Origin: JAAZCI01 sp046462535
GTDB taxonomy: Bacteria > Pseudomonadota > Gammaproteobacteria > Cardiobacteriales > Wohlfahrtiimonadaceae
DNA length: 64,000 nt
Reading direction: 5' to 3'
Assembly (NCBI GenBank): GCA_046462535.1
Contig: JBKGVF010000020.1
Span: 1 to 64,000, forward strand
Shown here in pieces: positions 45,508 to 54,759 of the stretch; position 1 is the first letter of the stretch; the number at the start of each line of letters is the position of its first letter. The translations under genes were made by a program, and so were the position numbers. The notes beneath the pieces are model-generated. The model made no database searches, was not told where the DNA came from, and worked only from the letters and a program-made list of their open reading frames with translations.

Positions 45508-45687
45508 ATGTATAAAAGAATACTCCTACTCTTACTCCCCCTACTCTTAAATGCATGCCATTATGATTATCCTACAAGTACCGATAATCGGCGCCTCATA
45601 GATGCGGTTCCCGAGCAGAGGGGATTGATCGATCGTGGCAACATGACTGATAGCCGCCCCTTAATTGATCGTCACCAATACCTTTAA
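45508..45687 (+). CDS. Very small predicted lipoprotein (59 residues) with repeated LID motifs
   Basis: An ATG at 45508 with an AGAGAG site opens a 59-codon frame. The peptide begins MYKRILLLLLPLLLNAC, a clear lipoprotein signal with lipobox LNAC at residues 14-17, so Cys17 is the likely lipidation site. The 42-residue mature part contains three similar units, RRLID, RGLID and RPLID. It follows rsgA by 28 bases on the same strand. Its stop codon overlaps the stop of convergent yigZ by four bases. No family recognised; too short for most automatic calls but the signal peptide is convincing. Confidence 0.65.
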   Translation: MYKRILLLLLPLLLNACHYDYPTSTDNRRLIDAVPEQRGLIDRGNMTDSRPLIDRHQYL

Positions 45688-46295
45688 TCTTCATCGGTCA
45701 TAAAGGTAATGCTCTCCACCTTCTCTAACCGCTCTTTGAGGGCGGGAAATTTTGATTGAGGGACTAAAAGTGTCATCGTACAATCTTCACCATAGATCTC
45801 ATCACTCTTCTCCGCCGAAAAGTCATTAATAATGTGGTTAATATGATTCGTATCTGGATAATCGAAACGGAACCGTATTCGCTTCCCAATCATTTTCGTA
45901 ATAATTTTAGCCTCGTTTAACGCCTCTTCTGCCCCTTTTTGATAAGCGCTTACTAAGCCACCGGTTCCTAGCTTTATCCCCCCAAAATAGCGGACGACTA
46001 ACACAATAATATTTGTTAGGTTAAAGGAGTTTATCTGCCCTAATATCGGACGTCCCGCTGTTCCTGAAGGCTCCCCATCATCATTGGCCCGATAATGATC
46101 TCGCGCCTCACCTAACATATAGGCCCAACATACATGGCGTGAATCGTTATACTCTTTACGATAATGCTCTACTATTGCAAGTGCCTCCTCCTCTGTCGTG
46201 ACTGGCAGGGCAAATGAGATAAAGCGGCTCCGTTGCTCCACAAACTCAGCTTGGGCTGGTGCTGCAATGGTTCGATAACTATCTGACTGAGACAT
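45684..46295 (-). CDS. yigZ: YigZ/IMPACT family protein
   Basis: A 203-residue protein of the IMPACT/YigZ family. The N-terminal UPF0029 domain shows FVEQRSRFISFALPV, RHVCWAYMLG and the conserved DDGEPSGTAGRPILGQI, followed by VVRYFGGIKLGTGGLVSAY. A C-terminal DUF1949 domain covers about residues 135-195. The eukaryotic relative modulates Gcn2, but the bacterial role is not established. It is the downstream neighbour of nothing on its strand except the aminotransferase terminator. Confidence 0.93.
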   Translation of the reverse strand: MSQSDSYRTIAAPAQAEFVEQRSRFISFALPVTTEEEALAIVEHYRKEYNDSRHVCWAYMLGEARDHYRANDDGEPSGTAGRPILGQINSFNLTNIIVLVVRYFGGIKLGTGGLVSAYQKGAEEALNEAKIITKMIGKRIRFRFDYPDTNHINHIINDFSAEKSDEIYGEDCTMTLLVPQSKFPALKERLEKVESITFMTDED

Positions 46296-46316
46296 CGCTC
46301 CCCCTTATATGTATAC

Positions 46317-46353
46317 TTAGAAAATGAGAAGAGCCATCTAGCTGATGGCTCTT
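46317..46353 (-). terminator. Terminator of the aminotransferase gene
   Basis: On the minus strand AAGAGCCATC pairs with GATGGCTCTT around a 5-base loop and is followed by CTCATTTTC. It lies 25 bases past the stop, between the aminotransferase and yigZ. Confidence 0.75.
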
Positions 46354-46377
46354 AATAGTTTATCACTCTATTTATCA

Positions 46378-47583
46378 CTACTTCGCTAAATAAGCTTGTA
46401 GTGCTCGTGCAAGACGGCGCCCCGCTTCATCAGCCTCCTCCGCAGTGATTGTAGCAAATGATAACCGTACTGTTGAACGGTCGGGATTATTAGCATAAAA
46501 GGCGATACCAGGCACAAATGCCACTCCCTCTTTTACTGCATAAGATAAGAGTGCTTCCGAATCGATATCGGAATTAAATCGTGCCCAGAGAAACATCCCT
46601 CCCTCAGGTTCATTAAACTCAATATACTCCCCAATATGGGTTCGCAATGCTTCCATTAAGAGACGACAACGCTCCTCATAGGTTTGACAGATAAGTGGCA
46701 ATCGTCCCGCTAAACGCCCCCCTTTAAGGTAAGATTCTACAATTAACTGCCCTAAAACAGGACTGTGAAGATCGAGTGACTGTTTTGCCGTTACTAAGCG
46801 ATCTGCAACAGATGGAGCCCCAATGATAAAACCTAAGCGTAATCCAGGTACCAAGATCTTCGAGAAGGAGGAGAGATAGAGAACATACCCTTTCGCTCCT
46901 GGTGTCGATAGTGAGAGCTCATAGAGAGTTGGCTCTTTGCGGTCAGTAAAACGGATCTCCCCATAGGGATCATCTTCAAAAATAATGAAGTGATATTTAG
47001 CCGCTAACTCTACTAATCGCTGACGATCCTCTCTACTCAATGTAGACCCGGTAGGATTAGCAAATGTTGGTACAATATAGAGTGCTTTAATTCTTTCACT
47101 CTTTAATGTCGCTTCAAGCGCATCAAGGTCAATCCCCTCATCACTCCCTTCAATCTCAATAATATCCGCCTCACACATCTCAAAAACTTCTAAGGCAGCT
47201 AAATAGGTGGGGCGCTCTACAGCAATCTTATCACCTCTATCTAAAAAGGATTGGGCAATCAAATCAATGCCTTGTTGTGAGCCACTGGTTACCACAATCT
47301 CATCAACATTCGCTTTAATACCACGCTCTTCTACTAGGTTAACAATCTCTTCTCGTAAGCCACGCTCCCCTTCAGTTACGCTATATTGAAAGGCGAGAAC
47401 TCCTGCTTTCAATGCATCTGCTGCAGCCTCATTGATCCCTCTAATATCAAATGTATCAGCAGCAGGAACGCCCCCTGCAAGTGAGATCATCCCCTCCATC
47501 TGCGCATAACGCAGTAGATTCGCAACAATTGAACTCTGTGGTCCCTGCATTCGTTTCGCAAAGAGGTTCTCTAATCCATCCAT
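46378..47583 (-). CDS. PLP-dependent aminotransferase, LysN/2-aminoadipate transaminase-like
   Basis: Fold-type I class I/II aminotransferase of 401 residues. The ATG at 47583 (MDGLENLF) has a GGAAGAGAAG site; a version nine codons longer is less likely. The PLP-lysine is Lys242 in SSFSKILVPGLRLGF, Asn176-Pro177 lie in FANPTGS and Asp204 in FEDDPYGEI. The N-terminal ISLAGGVPAADTF is typical of the 2-aminoadipate/MocR-like branch, but no helix-turn-helix domain is present. The amino donor and keto substrate cannot be told from sequence. Confidence 0.87.
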   Translation of the reverse strand: MDGLENLFAKRMQGPQSSIVANLLRYAQMEGMISLAGGVPAADTFDIRGINEAAADALKAGVLAFQYSVTEGERGLREEIVNLVEERGIKANVDEIVVTSGSQQGIDLIAQSFLDRGDKIAVERPTYLAALEVFEMCEADIIEIEGSDEGIDLDALEATLKSERIKALYIVPTFANPTGSTLSREDRQRLVELAAKYHFIIFEDDPYGEIRFTDRKEPTLYELSLSTPGAKGYVLYLSSFSKILVPGLRLGFIIGAPSVADRLVTAKQSLDLHSPVLGQLIVESYLKGGRLAGRLPLICQTYEERCRLLMEALRTHIGEYIEFNEPEGGMFLWARFNSDIDSEALLSYAVKEGVAFVPGIAFYANNPDRSTVRLSFATITAEEADEAGRRLARALQAYLAK

Positions 47584-47951
47584 TATCTTCTCTTCCTTAA
47601 ATAACAACAATTAAAAAATAGACTCAACGTCAATCAACAACCTTAAATTATCAGTAATATAACAGCCACTCTTTTGCCCCGAAAATAAACAACTTAGCTA
47701 ATTTAAGCCATTTGCCAAATAGAAAAGAGCATCACACAATTCTAACAAAATAATTCGCTTTTATCCTCTTAAATCCAGCCATCTTTCCACAGCTTATTAA
47801 GCGATCCCCCTAAAGGCTATGATACTCATCTACCATAAATACTGTTATAATAATCAGTATTTTATCTACACTATCCACCCTATCTTAAGAGTAGTCATTA
47901 GGGTAAAAGTATTGATGTGTTAATTTACCTGCCGTTAGAGAGTTTATACCT
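47584..47951. other. Divergent intergenic region between the aminotransferase and recC
   Basis: A 368-base AT-rich region. The recC side holds an extended -10 element inside an inverted repeat (listed separately). On the aminotransferase side I see no clear promoter. No open frame or RNA gene was recognised. Confidence 0.5.
47839..47860 (+). promoter_or_regulatory. Extended -10 promoter of recC embedded in a LexA-box-like palindrome
   Basis: TGTTATAAT (47843-47851) is a perfect extended -10. It lies inside the inverted repeat ATACTG-N10-CAGTAT. Written as TACTGT-N8-TCAGTA (47840-47859), it differs from the gammaproteobacterial SOS box core CTGT-N8-ACAG at one position. The promoter would start near 47858, about 95 bases before recC. 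Binding by LexA is inference. Confidence 0.5.
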
Positions 47952-50900
47952 ATGAGTTTTTCCATCTATCACTCCAATCACCTCGATATACTACAGATGA
48001 TTGCGGGGCGTATTATTGAGAATGATCCCCTTGAGTCCCCATTTGAAAAAGAGTATTTTCTTGTTCAAAACTTTGGGATGGCTAAATGGATGCAGGTAAC
48101 ACTAGCGAAGCAACTTGGCATCGTGGCACAATGTGAATTTCTACTACCGGCCAAGATGTTACATAACCTGCTCGATCTACTCTTTGAGGGGGAGGAGCTA
48201 AACTTTCAAAGCTTTAATCAAGAAGAGCTTTTTTGGCCCTTAATGAGAATTATAAAGTCTCTACCAAATGATGAGATCTTTGCCCCTTTACATCGCTATC
48301 TTACCCCAAAAGAGAAGGAGCAACTTACCGATAAGGAGTACCAAAAAGAATCTCTACATCTATTACGTGAATTAACCCAAAGAGTCGCTCAACTCTTTGA
48401 CCAATATGTTGTTCACCGCCCCGATTGGATCTTAGCATGGGAGAATAACCAGCTCATTGAAGGACTGCCCGATCACCAGCTTTGGCAGAAAGCACTCTGG
48501 CAGAAACTGAGCGCCTATTATCAACACCCTCATCACTTTGGTAATATACAGACCCTAATTACTGAACGACTCAAAGACCCCCATATTCAAAAATTACTCC
48601 CTAAGCGGCTCTTTATCATTGGGCTAACCTCGCTTCCTCCCCTCTTTTTAGAGTTACTGACACTCTTTTCCCCTTATCTCGATCTCCACCTCTTTTTCAA
48701 TAATCCCTCCCAATATTATTGGGGAGATATCTATCAAACTGAAGAGAAGATCACTGCACGTCGCATCAACTTAGAAACTAAGGAGGTGCGGAAAGATCTT
48801 CACTCCCCTCATCTGCCACAAACGTTAACAGAAGATGAGTCAGATTACTGGCAAGATCACTACGGTCACCCTCTATTAGCATCCCTCGGAAAGGTAGGTC
48901 GTGACCATCTTAAAATATTAGCTCAGTATGAGCATCAGGAGTTTGAAGCATTTACTCCCCCCGATGGAAGCACCCTCTTAGGGCGATTGCAAAAGAGTAT
49001 CTTCAATCTCACACCAATCCAGAAGGAGCAGGAGGAACCACTACTTAAACTTGCGCCTGATGATTACTCAATTATCATCCATAATCACTACACCCCAACA
49101 CGGGAGATTGAAGCACTCTATGACCAACTTCTCCATCGTTTAAATGAGGATCCTACTCTAACCCCTAAAGATATTGTGGTTATGAGCCCCAACATTGAAC
49201 GCTATGCCCCAATTATTAAGGCCGTTTTTGATAATCAACCAAAAGAGCGAGCAATCCCCTACTCCATCTCAGATATCAGCTTAGTGGAAGAGGAGCCTCA
49301 ACTTAATGCATTAATTCAACTGCTGCAGCTTCCAGAGAGTTACTTTAAAGCTAATGAACTCCTTACACTACTTCAAGTTCCTGAAATTCTTTCTAAATTC
49401 AATATCTCTCCAGATCAGCTACAGCTCATCAACCACTGGATTATGGATGTCAATATCCATCTAGGTGTAGATGATAACCATCTAGATAGGTTAGGTTTTC
49501 GAGCAGAAGAGGAGAACACTTGGTTATGGGGGTTGAAGCGTATGCTCCTCGGCTACGCTACCGACCACTCTCTTGATAATAACAAGCTACTTCCCTACCC
49601 CCATATCCATGGATTAGATGCTCTACTCCTCGGGCAACTAACTCATTTTGTCGTTATGCTAAATCGATGGCGCCACCATTTAGCTACTGCACGGACCCTC
49701 TCTGAGTGGCAACCGTTACTGCTTGAACTATGGCAAGACTTCTTTGATGAGAGTGACGCTAGTCTAATGCGCCTAAACTATCTTCTTGATGAGTGGAATA
49801 GGATCATTACCCAAGGCATTGAGGCGGGATATGATGAGCCAATTCCTATCGCTCTTCTTGTCCCACTCCTTGAAGAGGCTATTAATGAAGTGCGTCCAGA
49901 ACAAAATTTTATCGAAGGGCGCGTCACCTTCTGCTCACTCATTCCTATGCGCTCTATTCCCTTTAAGATTGTGGCTATTATCGGCCTATCACAAGAAGAA
50001 TTTCCAAAGGTCACCCACTATACTGATTTTAATTTAATGCAATATCAACGCTATCCTGGCGATCGAACACGACAACATGATGATCGCTATCTCTTTCTCG
50101 AGGCAATTATCTCAGCCGAAAAGCAGCTCTATCTTAGCTACATTGGACGCTCTATAAACGATAATACAGATCTTGCACCCTCACTGCTTATTGATGAGCT
50201 TCTTGATACTTTATCCCACTTAGTGGATCCGCAATCCATCCCCAATGGGGATCTTAAAGAGCGGTTAACCTTTTATCACCCTATGGCACCCTATAATAAG
50301 CGGCTCTTTAAGGAGAAGAGTCCGCTGCAGAGCTTTCAATCGGAGTGGATTCAAGAGTGTGAGGAGTCTTTTGCTACACCAATAGCTCTGCAATTTTCTG
50401 TTAAAGAGGCAACTCTCACCCCTCACGCACTGATTAACTTCTATAAAAACCCCTTAAATTCTATTATAGAGGAGTCTCTCGATCTCTCCACTCGCCAACA
50501 AGAGGTTGCACTCCCTCTAGATGAAGAACCCTTCACCCTTCCAAAAGAGTTACCCGCATTTGAACTTAACAAGAGACTTATTCATGAGTTATTACAGCTG
50601 CAAAAAGAGGGATATCCTCCATCAATTGCCATTGAGCAGATACTTGCACCACGCTACAAAAGGAGTGGACTCCTTCCAAAATTTGGTTTTGAAGAGATTG
50701 CCTGGAATGAACTTATTTCACCACCACTAGCCATGGTGAAACGTCTCTCAGAGTTGAACTTCGGTGGATATCGTGAATGTGACATCCATCTGCCACTGAG
50801 TATCGGTAACATTACTGGATCGATCAAACAATCTACCACCCCTAAAGGGGAGCCTAACCCCAATCAAATCTATTATGATGCCGGTAGAATGAATGAACGA

Positions 50901-51419
50901 CGAAGCATCACCTACTACCTAAAACATCTACTCTATAATGCCTATCAACCAATGACCGCTACCTATCTACTAACATTGGAGAAAGAGAGTTACCAAGAGT
51001 ACTGTTATACTCCAATAACCAAGGAGGAGAGCTTAAAACGGCTAACTGAGTATATCGACCTCTATCAAATGAGCTTTAACTGGCCCCTTGTACCAACAGC
51101 CTATAATATGCTGAATAAGCGGGATCAGAATTTAGCGACCGAGTTTTTTACTCAATATCCCTACACGCTACAACAAGGGTATACACAATCACTCTCTCAA
51201 CTCTTAGCGCCCTTAGATATAGAGCTGCAGGAGCAGATGAAAAAACTCATTGAGAAATTATCGGAACAACTCTATGCGCCTACACCTAAACATGAGTACA
51301 AGTTCCTAAAACGGCTTCTTCCTGTACCAAATCACTACGCCTCCTTTAGTCTACTCTACTATTTTCATCATGTTATAACACCTGCTACAGAGGCGGTACA
51401 GCTTGCCTCCTCAAAGTAA
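47952..51419 (+). CDS. recC: RecBCD exonuclease V gamma subunit RecC
   Basis: RecC is the scaffold and Chi-recognition subunit of RecBCD, built on inactivated helicase folds. The 1155-residue protein starts with FSIYHSNHLDILQMIAGRI and shows VQNFGMAKWMQVTLAKQLGI, LFIIGLTSLPPLFLELLTLFS, the inactivated helicase segment around VTFCSLIPMRSIPFKIVAIIGLSQEEFP, and DRYLFLEAIISAEKQLYLSYIGRS. Length and motif order match E. coli RecC (1122) with a modestly longer C terminus. recB and recD are not adjacent on either side, unlike the usual recC-ptrA-recB-recD order. Confidence 0.93.
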   Translation: MSFSIYHSNHLDILQMIAGRIIENDPLESPFEKEYFLVQNFGMAKWMQVTLAKQLGIVAQCEFLLPAKMLHNLLDLLFEGEELNFQSFNQEELFWPLMRIIKSLPNDEIFAPLHRYLTPKEKEQLTDKEYQKESLHLLRELTQRVAQLFDQYVVHRPDWILAWENNQLIEGLPDHQLWQKALWQKLSAYYQHPHHFGNIQTLITERLKDPHIQKLLPKRLFIIGLTSLPPLFLELLTLFSPYLDLHLFFNNPSQYYWGDIYQTEEKITARRINLETKEVRKDLHSPHLPQTLTEDESDYWQDHYGHPLLASLGKVGRDHLKILAQYEHQEFEAFTPPDGSTLLGRLQKSIFNLTPIQKEQEEPLLKLAPDDYSIIIHNHYTPTREIEALYDQLLHRLNEDPTLTPKDIVVMSPNIERYAPIIKAVFDNQPKERAIPYSISDISLVEEEPQLNALIQLLQLPESYFKANELLTLLQVPEILSKFNISPDQLQLINHWIMDVNIHLGVDDNHLDRLGFRAEEENTWLWGLKRMLLGYATDHSLDNNKLLPYPHIHGLDALLLGQLTHFVVMLNRWRHHLATARTLSEWQPLLLELWQDFFDESDASLMRLNYLLDEWNRIITQGIEAGYDEPIPIALLVPLLEEAINEVRPEQNFIEGRVTFCSLIPMRSIPFKIVAIIGLSQEEFPKVTHYTDFNLMQYQRYPGDRTRQHDDRYLFLEAIISAEKQLYLSYIGRSINDNTDLAPSLLIDELLDTLSHLVDPQSIPNGDLKERLTFYHPMAPYNKRLFKEKSPLQSFQSEWIQECEESFATPIALQFSVKEATLTPHALINFYKNPLNSIIEESLDLSTRQQEVALPLDEEPFTLPKELPAFELNKRLIHELLQLQKEGYPPSIAIEQILAPRYKRSGLLPKFGFEEIAWNELISPPLAMVKRLSELNFGGYRECDIHLPLSIGNITGSIKQSTTPKGEPNPNQIYYDAGRMNERRSITYYLKHLLYNAYQPMTATYLLTLEKESYQEYCYTPITKEESLKRLTEYIDLYQMSFNWPLVPTAYNMLNKRDQNLATEFFTQYPYTLQQGYTQSLSQLLAPLDIELQEQMKKLIEKLSEQLYAPTPKHEYKFLKRLLPVPNHYASFSLLYYFHHVITPATEAVQLASSK

Positions 51420-51511
51420 TTCAATGAAGAGAAGCTTGAAGAATCGAAAGGAAAAAATTATAGTGGGCACTCACCGATACTCACCTAATAATCTCGACTG
51501 CGAGGACCCGA

Positions 51512-52141
51512 ATGGAGAAACCTCATCAGCTCTTTCGTAAGTTAGAGCAACCAAAAGCAAGCTACCCATACGATGGCCTAACAGGATTTTGGCTCCATAT
51601 CCCTTGGTGGATCCACCTCTCGGCAGCACTACTTATTTGGCCGATCATGTTCTGGATATTACCCAACATCTCCATCAAATGGTCCTTTATTCGCACCTAT
51701 CTTAACGAGCACCCATACTTTATCGCCACCATTATTACCCTTTTTATGGTACTCTCTGCCCTCCTCTCCTTCCAGCGCCAGCGGCTCCAGAAAGCAACAC
51801 AGTCTGGAGAGATTTATAATAAAACTGCGCAGGCGATTCTTAAGCGAGCCAATAGAGAGAGCATCTCCCAAAAAAAAAGAGGTAGAGGAGATAATATCTC
51901 CCCTAAGCGCCCAATAACTACTGCTAGAACGGGGAAATCTGCAAGCGTCACTAAAAAGAATCAACAAGCATCACAAAAAAAGAGTGCTAATAGAGCATTA
52001 CTTAAACAGTGCAATGATAGACGTAATAAACAAAAACAGAGCACAACGGCAGAGAGAAAGGTGCAACCAAAAATCGACGAGCTATCTTTAGAGAAGCAGA
52101 AGGATGATAGAGAGCCCGTTCAACTTAAGCTTGATCTATAA
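51512..52141 (+). CDS. Unknown inner-membrane protein with two helices and a long basic tail
   Basis: 209 residues. Residues 30-52 (IPWWIHLSAALLIWPIMFWIL) and 66-87 form two membrane helices. From about residue 90 onward the chain is low-complexity, rich in Lys, Arg, Gln and Ser, and probably disordered in the cytoplasm. An A9 run at 51870-51878 lies in codons for the tail. The two-helix start resembles membrane-anchored Mrr-type endonucleases, but no nuclease domain follows, so I make no such call. It lies between recC and rapZ. Confidence 0.55.
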   Translation: MEKPHQLFRKLEQPKASYPYDGLTGFWLHIPWWIHLSAALLIWPIMFWILPNISIKWSFIRTYLNEHPYFIATIITLFMVLSALLSFQRQRLQKATQSGEIYNKTAQAILKRANRESISQKKRGRGDNISPKRPITTARTGKSASVTKKNQQASQKKSANRALLKQCNDRRNKQKQSTTAERKVQPKIDELSLEKQKDDREPVQLKLDL

Positions 52142-52168
52142 CGAATATAACTGTTTAGGAGTATGACA

Positions 52169-53029
52169 ATGCGCGAGTTAATCATTATTAGCGGACAATC
52201 AGGATCAGGGAAATCTGTTGCCCTCCAAACTCTTGAAGATGAGGGGTATTTTTGTGTCGATAATCTTCCACTGAGCTTTCTACCTGACTTTTTAGATAAG
52301 ATCATTCGTGAAGAGCGCTCCCATAAATTAGCAGTTGTTATTGATGGTCGCGGATTTCCTGATGATCTTCCAAAAACAGAAGCGATTCTTAAAAGTGTAA
52401 AGGAGAAGGGGGTCACGGTTCGATTAGCCTATCTTGCCGCTTCTGAAGAGATTCTTCTCAAACGGTACAGTAACACCCGACGCAAACATCCATTAGCCCC
52501 ACAAAAACAGGGCTTAATTGAGTCGATTAAGTATGAAGAGGAGCTCATTGAGCCCATCTATAGAGCCGCAGATCTTGTGATTGACACGTCACACCTTAAT
52601 GTTCATCAATTACGGGCAGAATTAAGAAGTCGACTCTTAGATAGCAGTGAGAATAATCTCATTATTCAGCTACAATCCTTCGGCTTTCGTAATGGAATTC
52701 CCCTTGATGCCGACTTTCTTTTCGATGCGCGAGTCTTAACTAATCCCCACTGGGTCCCATCATTACGGGACTTTAGTGGTCGCGAAACCCCAATTATCAA
52801 TTTTTTTGCAGAAACAGAAGATATGCAAGAGTATCTTAGAGATTTAACCCAATTCCTAGAGCGCTGGATCCCACGATTTAAGAGTGGAACACGCTCCTAT
52901 CTGTCGATTGCAATTGGCTGTACAGGGGGGCGTCATCGCTCTGTCTATCTTGTGGAGAGACTATACCAACACTTTAAAGAGGGGTATACTATCTCCGCAA
53001 AACATCGTGATCTTAAAGAGGAGTCGTAA
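52169..53029 (+). CDS. rapZ: RNase adapter protein RapZ
   Basis: Binds GlmZ-type small RNAs and directs RNase E to them, controlling glucosamine-6-phosphate synthesis; also a P-loop ATP/GTP-binding protein. The Walker A SGQSGSGKSVALQTLEDEGYFCVDNLP is at the N terminus (shown in parts: GQSGSGKS at 8-15). The C-terminal RNA-binding part ends with GCTGGRHRSVYLVERLY and the AKHRDL motif. The ATG at 52169 is preferred over 52163 because AGGAG lies 7 bases away. ptsN and ptsO, frequent neighbours, are absent. Confidence 0.94.
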   Translation: MRELIIISGQSGSGKSVALQTLEDEGYFCVDNLPLSFLPDFLDKIIREERSHKLAVVIDGRGFPDDLPKTEAILKSVKEKGVTVRLAYLAASEEILLKRYSNTRRKHPLAPQKQGLIESIKYEEELIEPIYRAADLVIDTSHLNVHQLRAELRSRLLDSSENNLIIQLQSFGFRNGIPLDADFLFDARVLTNPHWVPSLRDFSGRETPIINFFAETEDMQEYLRDLTQFLERWIPRFKSGTRSYLSIAIGCTGGRHRSVYLVERLYQHFKEGYTISAKHRDLKEES

Positions 53030-53101
53030 CTCTTCTCTCTTCAGGATTGACCTGTTTTTACCCATTCCGCTTTTACTTGTCCAACAACTGAGGAATAAAT
53101 C

Positions 53102-53986
53102 ATGACAAATATTATCGATGGCAAAGGCTTTGCTGCCAATCTACGTGCAACACTCACTGAACAGGTGAAGACGTTAAAAGCTAATCAGAAGATTACCCCT
53201 GGCTTAGCTGTAATATTAGTGGGGGAGGATCCTGCTAGCCAAGTTTATGTGCGCAATAAAGAACGCTTTGCCAAAGAGTGTGGTTTTAAATCGATTACTT
53301 ACCGTAAAGAGGCATCTATCACCGAAGAGGAGCTACTAGCCTTGATCGAAAGCCTCAATAATGACCCTACAATTCATGGCATCTTAGTGCAACTACCTAT
53401 ACCAAAACATCTTAATGAGGAGCGTATCTTAAACGCTATTGACCCCTATAAAGATGTTGATGGATTCCACCCTGTTAATATCGGGCAGCTCTCCATTGGT
53501 AAGCCCAATCTCATTCCTTGCACTCCTCTAGGTTCTCTACTCCTTCTCCAAGATAAGCTGGGAAAAGATCTCTCAGGTAAACATGCCGTTATTGTGGGAC
53601 GCTCCAATATTGTGGGGAAACCAATGATGCAATTACTGCTCTCCCAAAACTGTACTGTAACCGTCGCTCACTCACGGACAACCAATACTAAAGAGCTCTG
53701 CCAAGCAGCAGATATTGTGGTAGCAGCGGTAGGCGTTCCAGAGTTAATTAAGGGGGATTGGATAAAAGAGGGGGCTACCGTTATTGATGTTGGAATCAAT
53801 CGCATCGAAGAGGGGGGTAAAACACGACTTGTTGGAGATGTTGCTTTTGAAGAAGCTAAAGAGCGTGCGGCCTATATCACCCCAGTTCCTGGTGGTGTCG
53901 GCCCAATGACTATCGCTTGTCTTTTACGCAATACAGTAACAGCCATGTGTAATCTAAATGGAATTGACGATCCTAATCAACTCTAA
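53102..53986 (+). CDS. folD: Methylenetetrahydrofolate dehydrogenase / methenyltetrahydrofolate cyclohydrolase
   Basis: Bifunctional one-carbon enzyme. The conserved blocks are PGLAVILVGEDPASQVYVRNKERFAKECG (Tyr and Lys of the active site), GILVQLPIPKHLNEERIL, DPYKDVDGFHPVNIGQL, IVGRSNIVGKPMMQLLLSQNCTVTVAHSRT (dinucleotide binding) and TPVPGGVGPMTIACLL. Length 294 is standard. A GAGGAAT site precedes the ATG; a strong terminator follows. Confidence 0.97.
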   Translation: MTNIIDGKGFAANLRATLTEQVKTLKANQKITPGLAVILVGEDPASQVYVRNKERFAKECGFKSITYRKEASITEEELLALIESLNNDPTIHGILVQLPIPKHLNEERILNAIDPYKDVDGFHPVNIGQLSIGKPNLIPCTPLGSLLLLQDKLGKDLSGKHAVIVGRSNIVGKPMMQLLLSQNCTVTVAHSRTTNTKELCQAADIVVAAVGVPELIKGDWIKEGATVIDVGINRIEEGGKTRLVGDVAFEEAKERAAYITPVPGGVGPMTIACLLRNTVTAMCNLNGIDDPNQL

Positions 53987-54015
53987 TGGGTGTGGGATAA
54001 GAGATTCAGTAAACT

Positions 54016-54042
54016 AAAGAGGGGCTAAGGCCCCTTTTTTAC
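54016..54042 (+). terminator. Rho-independent terminator of folD
   Basis: AGGGGC pairs with GCCCCT around TAAG and runs into six T residues. It lies 30 bases after the folD stop and faces convergent ubiC. Confidence 0.9.
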
Positions 54043-54079
54043 TCTTCAAGCGATAGCGCTGCTTCTCTACTTTGATAAA

Positions 54080-54622
54080 TCAATAGAGAGGGGGGAGATA
54101 GACCTCGATCAATGAGAGCTGCTCCCCCAAAAGATCGAAGCGAGAGCGTCGCGCAATCAGCCTCTTACAATCGCTCCATTCCTCATTGCTCTGACTCACT
54201 ATATGGTGAAAAAGTCTACTGCTTCGCTCAATTAGGGCATACTCAAAGGGTGTTCGCTTAAGGGAGAGCGATCCATCAAAGAGCTTTGCGCCTAGTGGAC
54301 TCTTACCACGATCTAATATCGATAGCCACCGACTCTCTTCACTACTACTTATGATCTGACTCTCAGCCCAAACCACAGGCTGATCTGCTAAAGTTAACAA
54401 TACTTCACGTGCAACCCTCTTATCCTCCTTCTGTATCCGCTCACCCCAAAAAAGTAGCTCAACACCAAATGGATGACCCCGCTCTTTTAATGCAGCCGTT
54501 AAAGAGTTAACTTTAAGAAGTTTTGTGAGTGACTCCTCCTCTTCCGAGATAGAAGTGATCATCCTTCTAGTTAAGGTAGGTCTCCATTGGCCCATACCCT
54601 CTGCCACCTGATATCTATTCAT
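54080..54622 (-). CDS. ubiC: Chorismate pyruvate-lyase
   Basis: Converts chorismate to 4-hydroxybenzoate, the first committed step of ubiquinone synthesis. The 180-residue protein has the UbiC pattern: SLTKLLK in the N-terminal part, VAREVLLTLADQPVVWAESQII (position of the conserved Arg and Trp), ILDRGKSPLGAKLFDGSLSLKRTPFEYALI and the ending RRSRFDLLGEQLSLIEVYLPPLY. ubiA is not adjacent. Its start region overlaps a stretch just before the glnS promoter on the other strand. Confidence 0.88.
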   Translation of the reverse strand: MNRYQVAEGMGQWRPTLTRRMITSISEEEESLTKLLKVNSLTAALKERGHPFGVELLFWGERIQKEDKRVAREVLLTLADQPVVWAESQIISSSEESRWLSILDRGKSPLGAKLFDGSLSLKRTPFEYALIERSSRLFHHIVSQSNEEWSDCKRLIARRSRFDLLGEQLSLIEVYLPPLY

Positions 54623-54639
54623 CGTCTACCCCTAAATTG

Positions 54640-54648
54640 TGTTAGAAT
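54640..54648 (+). promoter_or_regulatory. Candidate extended -10 element for glnS
   Basis: TGTTAGAAT has the TGn extension and a five-of-six -10 hexamer (TAGAAT), 112 bases before the glnS ATG. No standard -35 was seen. Confidence 0.35.
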
Positions 54649-54759
54649 GGAGCATTAAATTTTAAGACTAATAATCGGTAAAGTGCCCCCTCATCGGTAG
54701 ATGGGATCACTTTAATCCTCATACATTACATTAATTCTAATAAAGGCCTGAAACTATCT

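Noticed and set aside
51512..52141. Membrane-anchored Mrr-type restriction endonuclease
   Set aside because: The two-helix start is similar in style, but there is no nuclease core after it, only low-complexity sequence.
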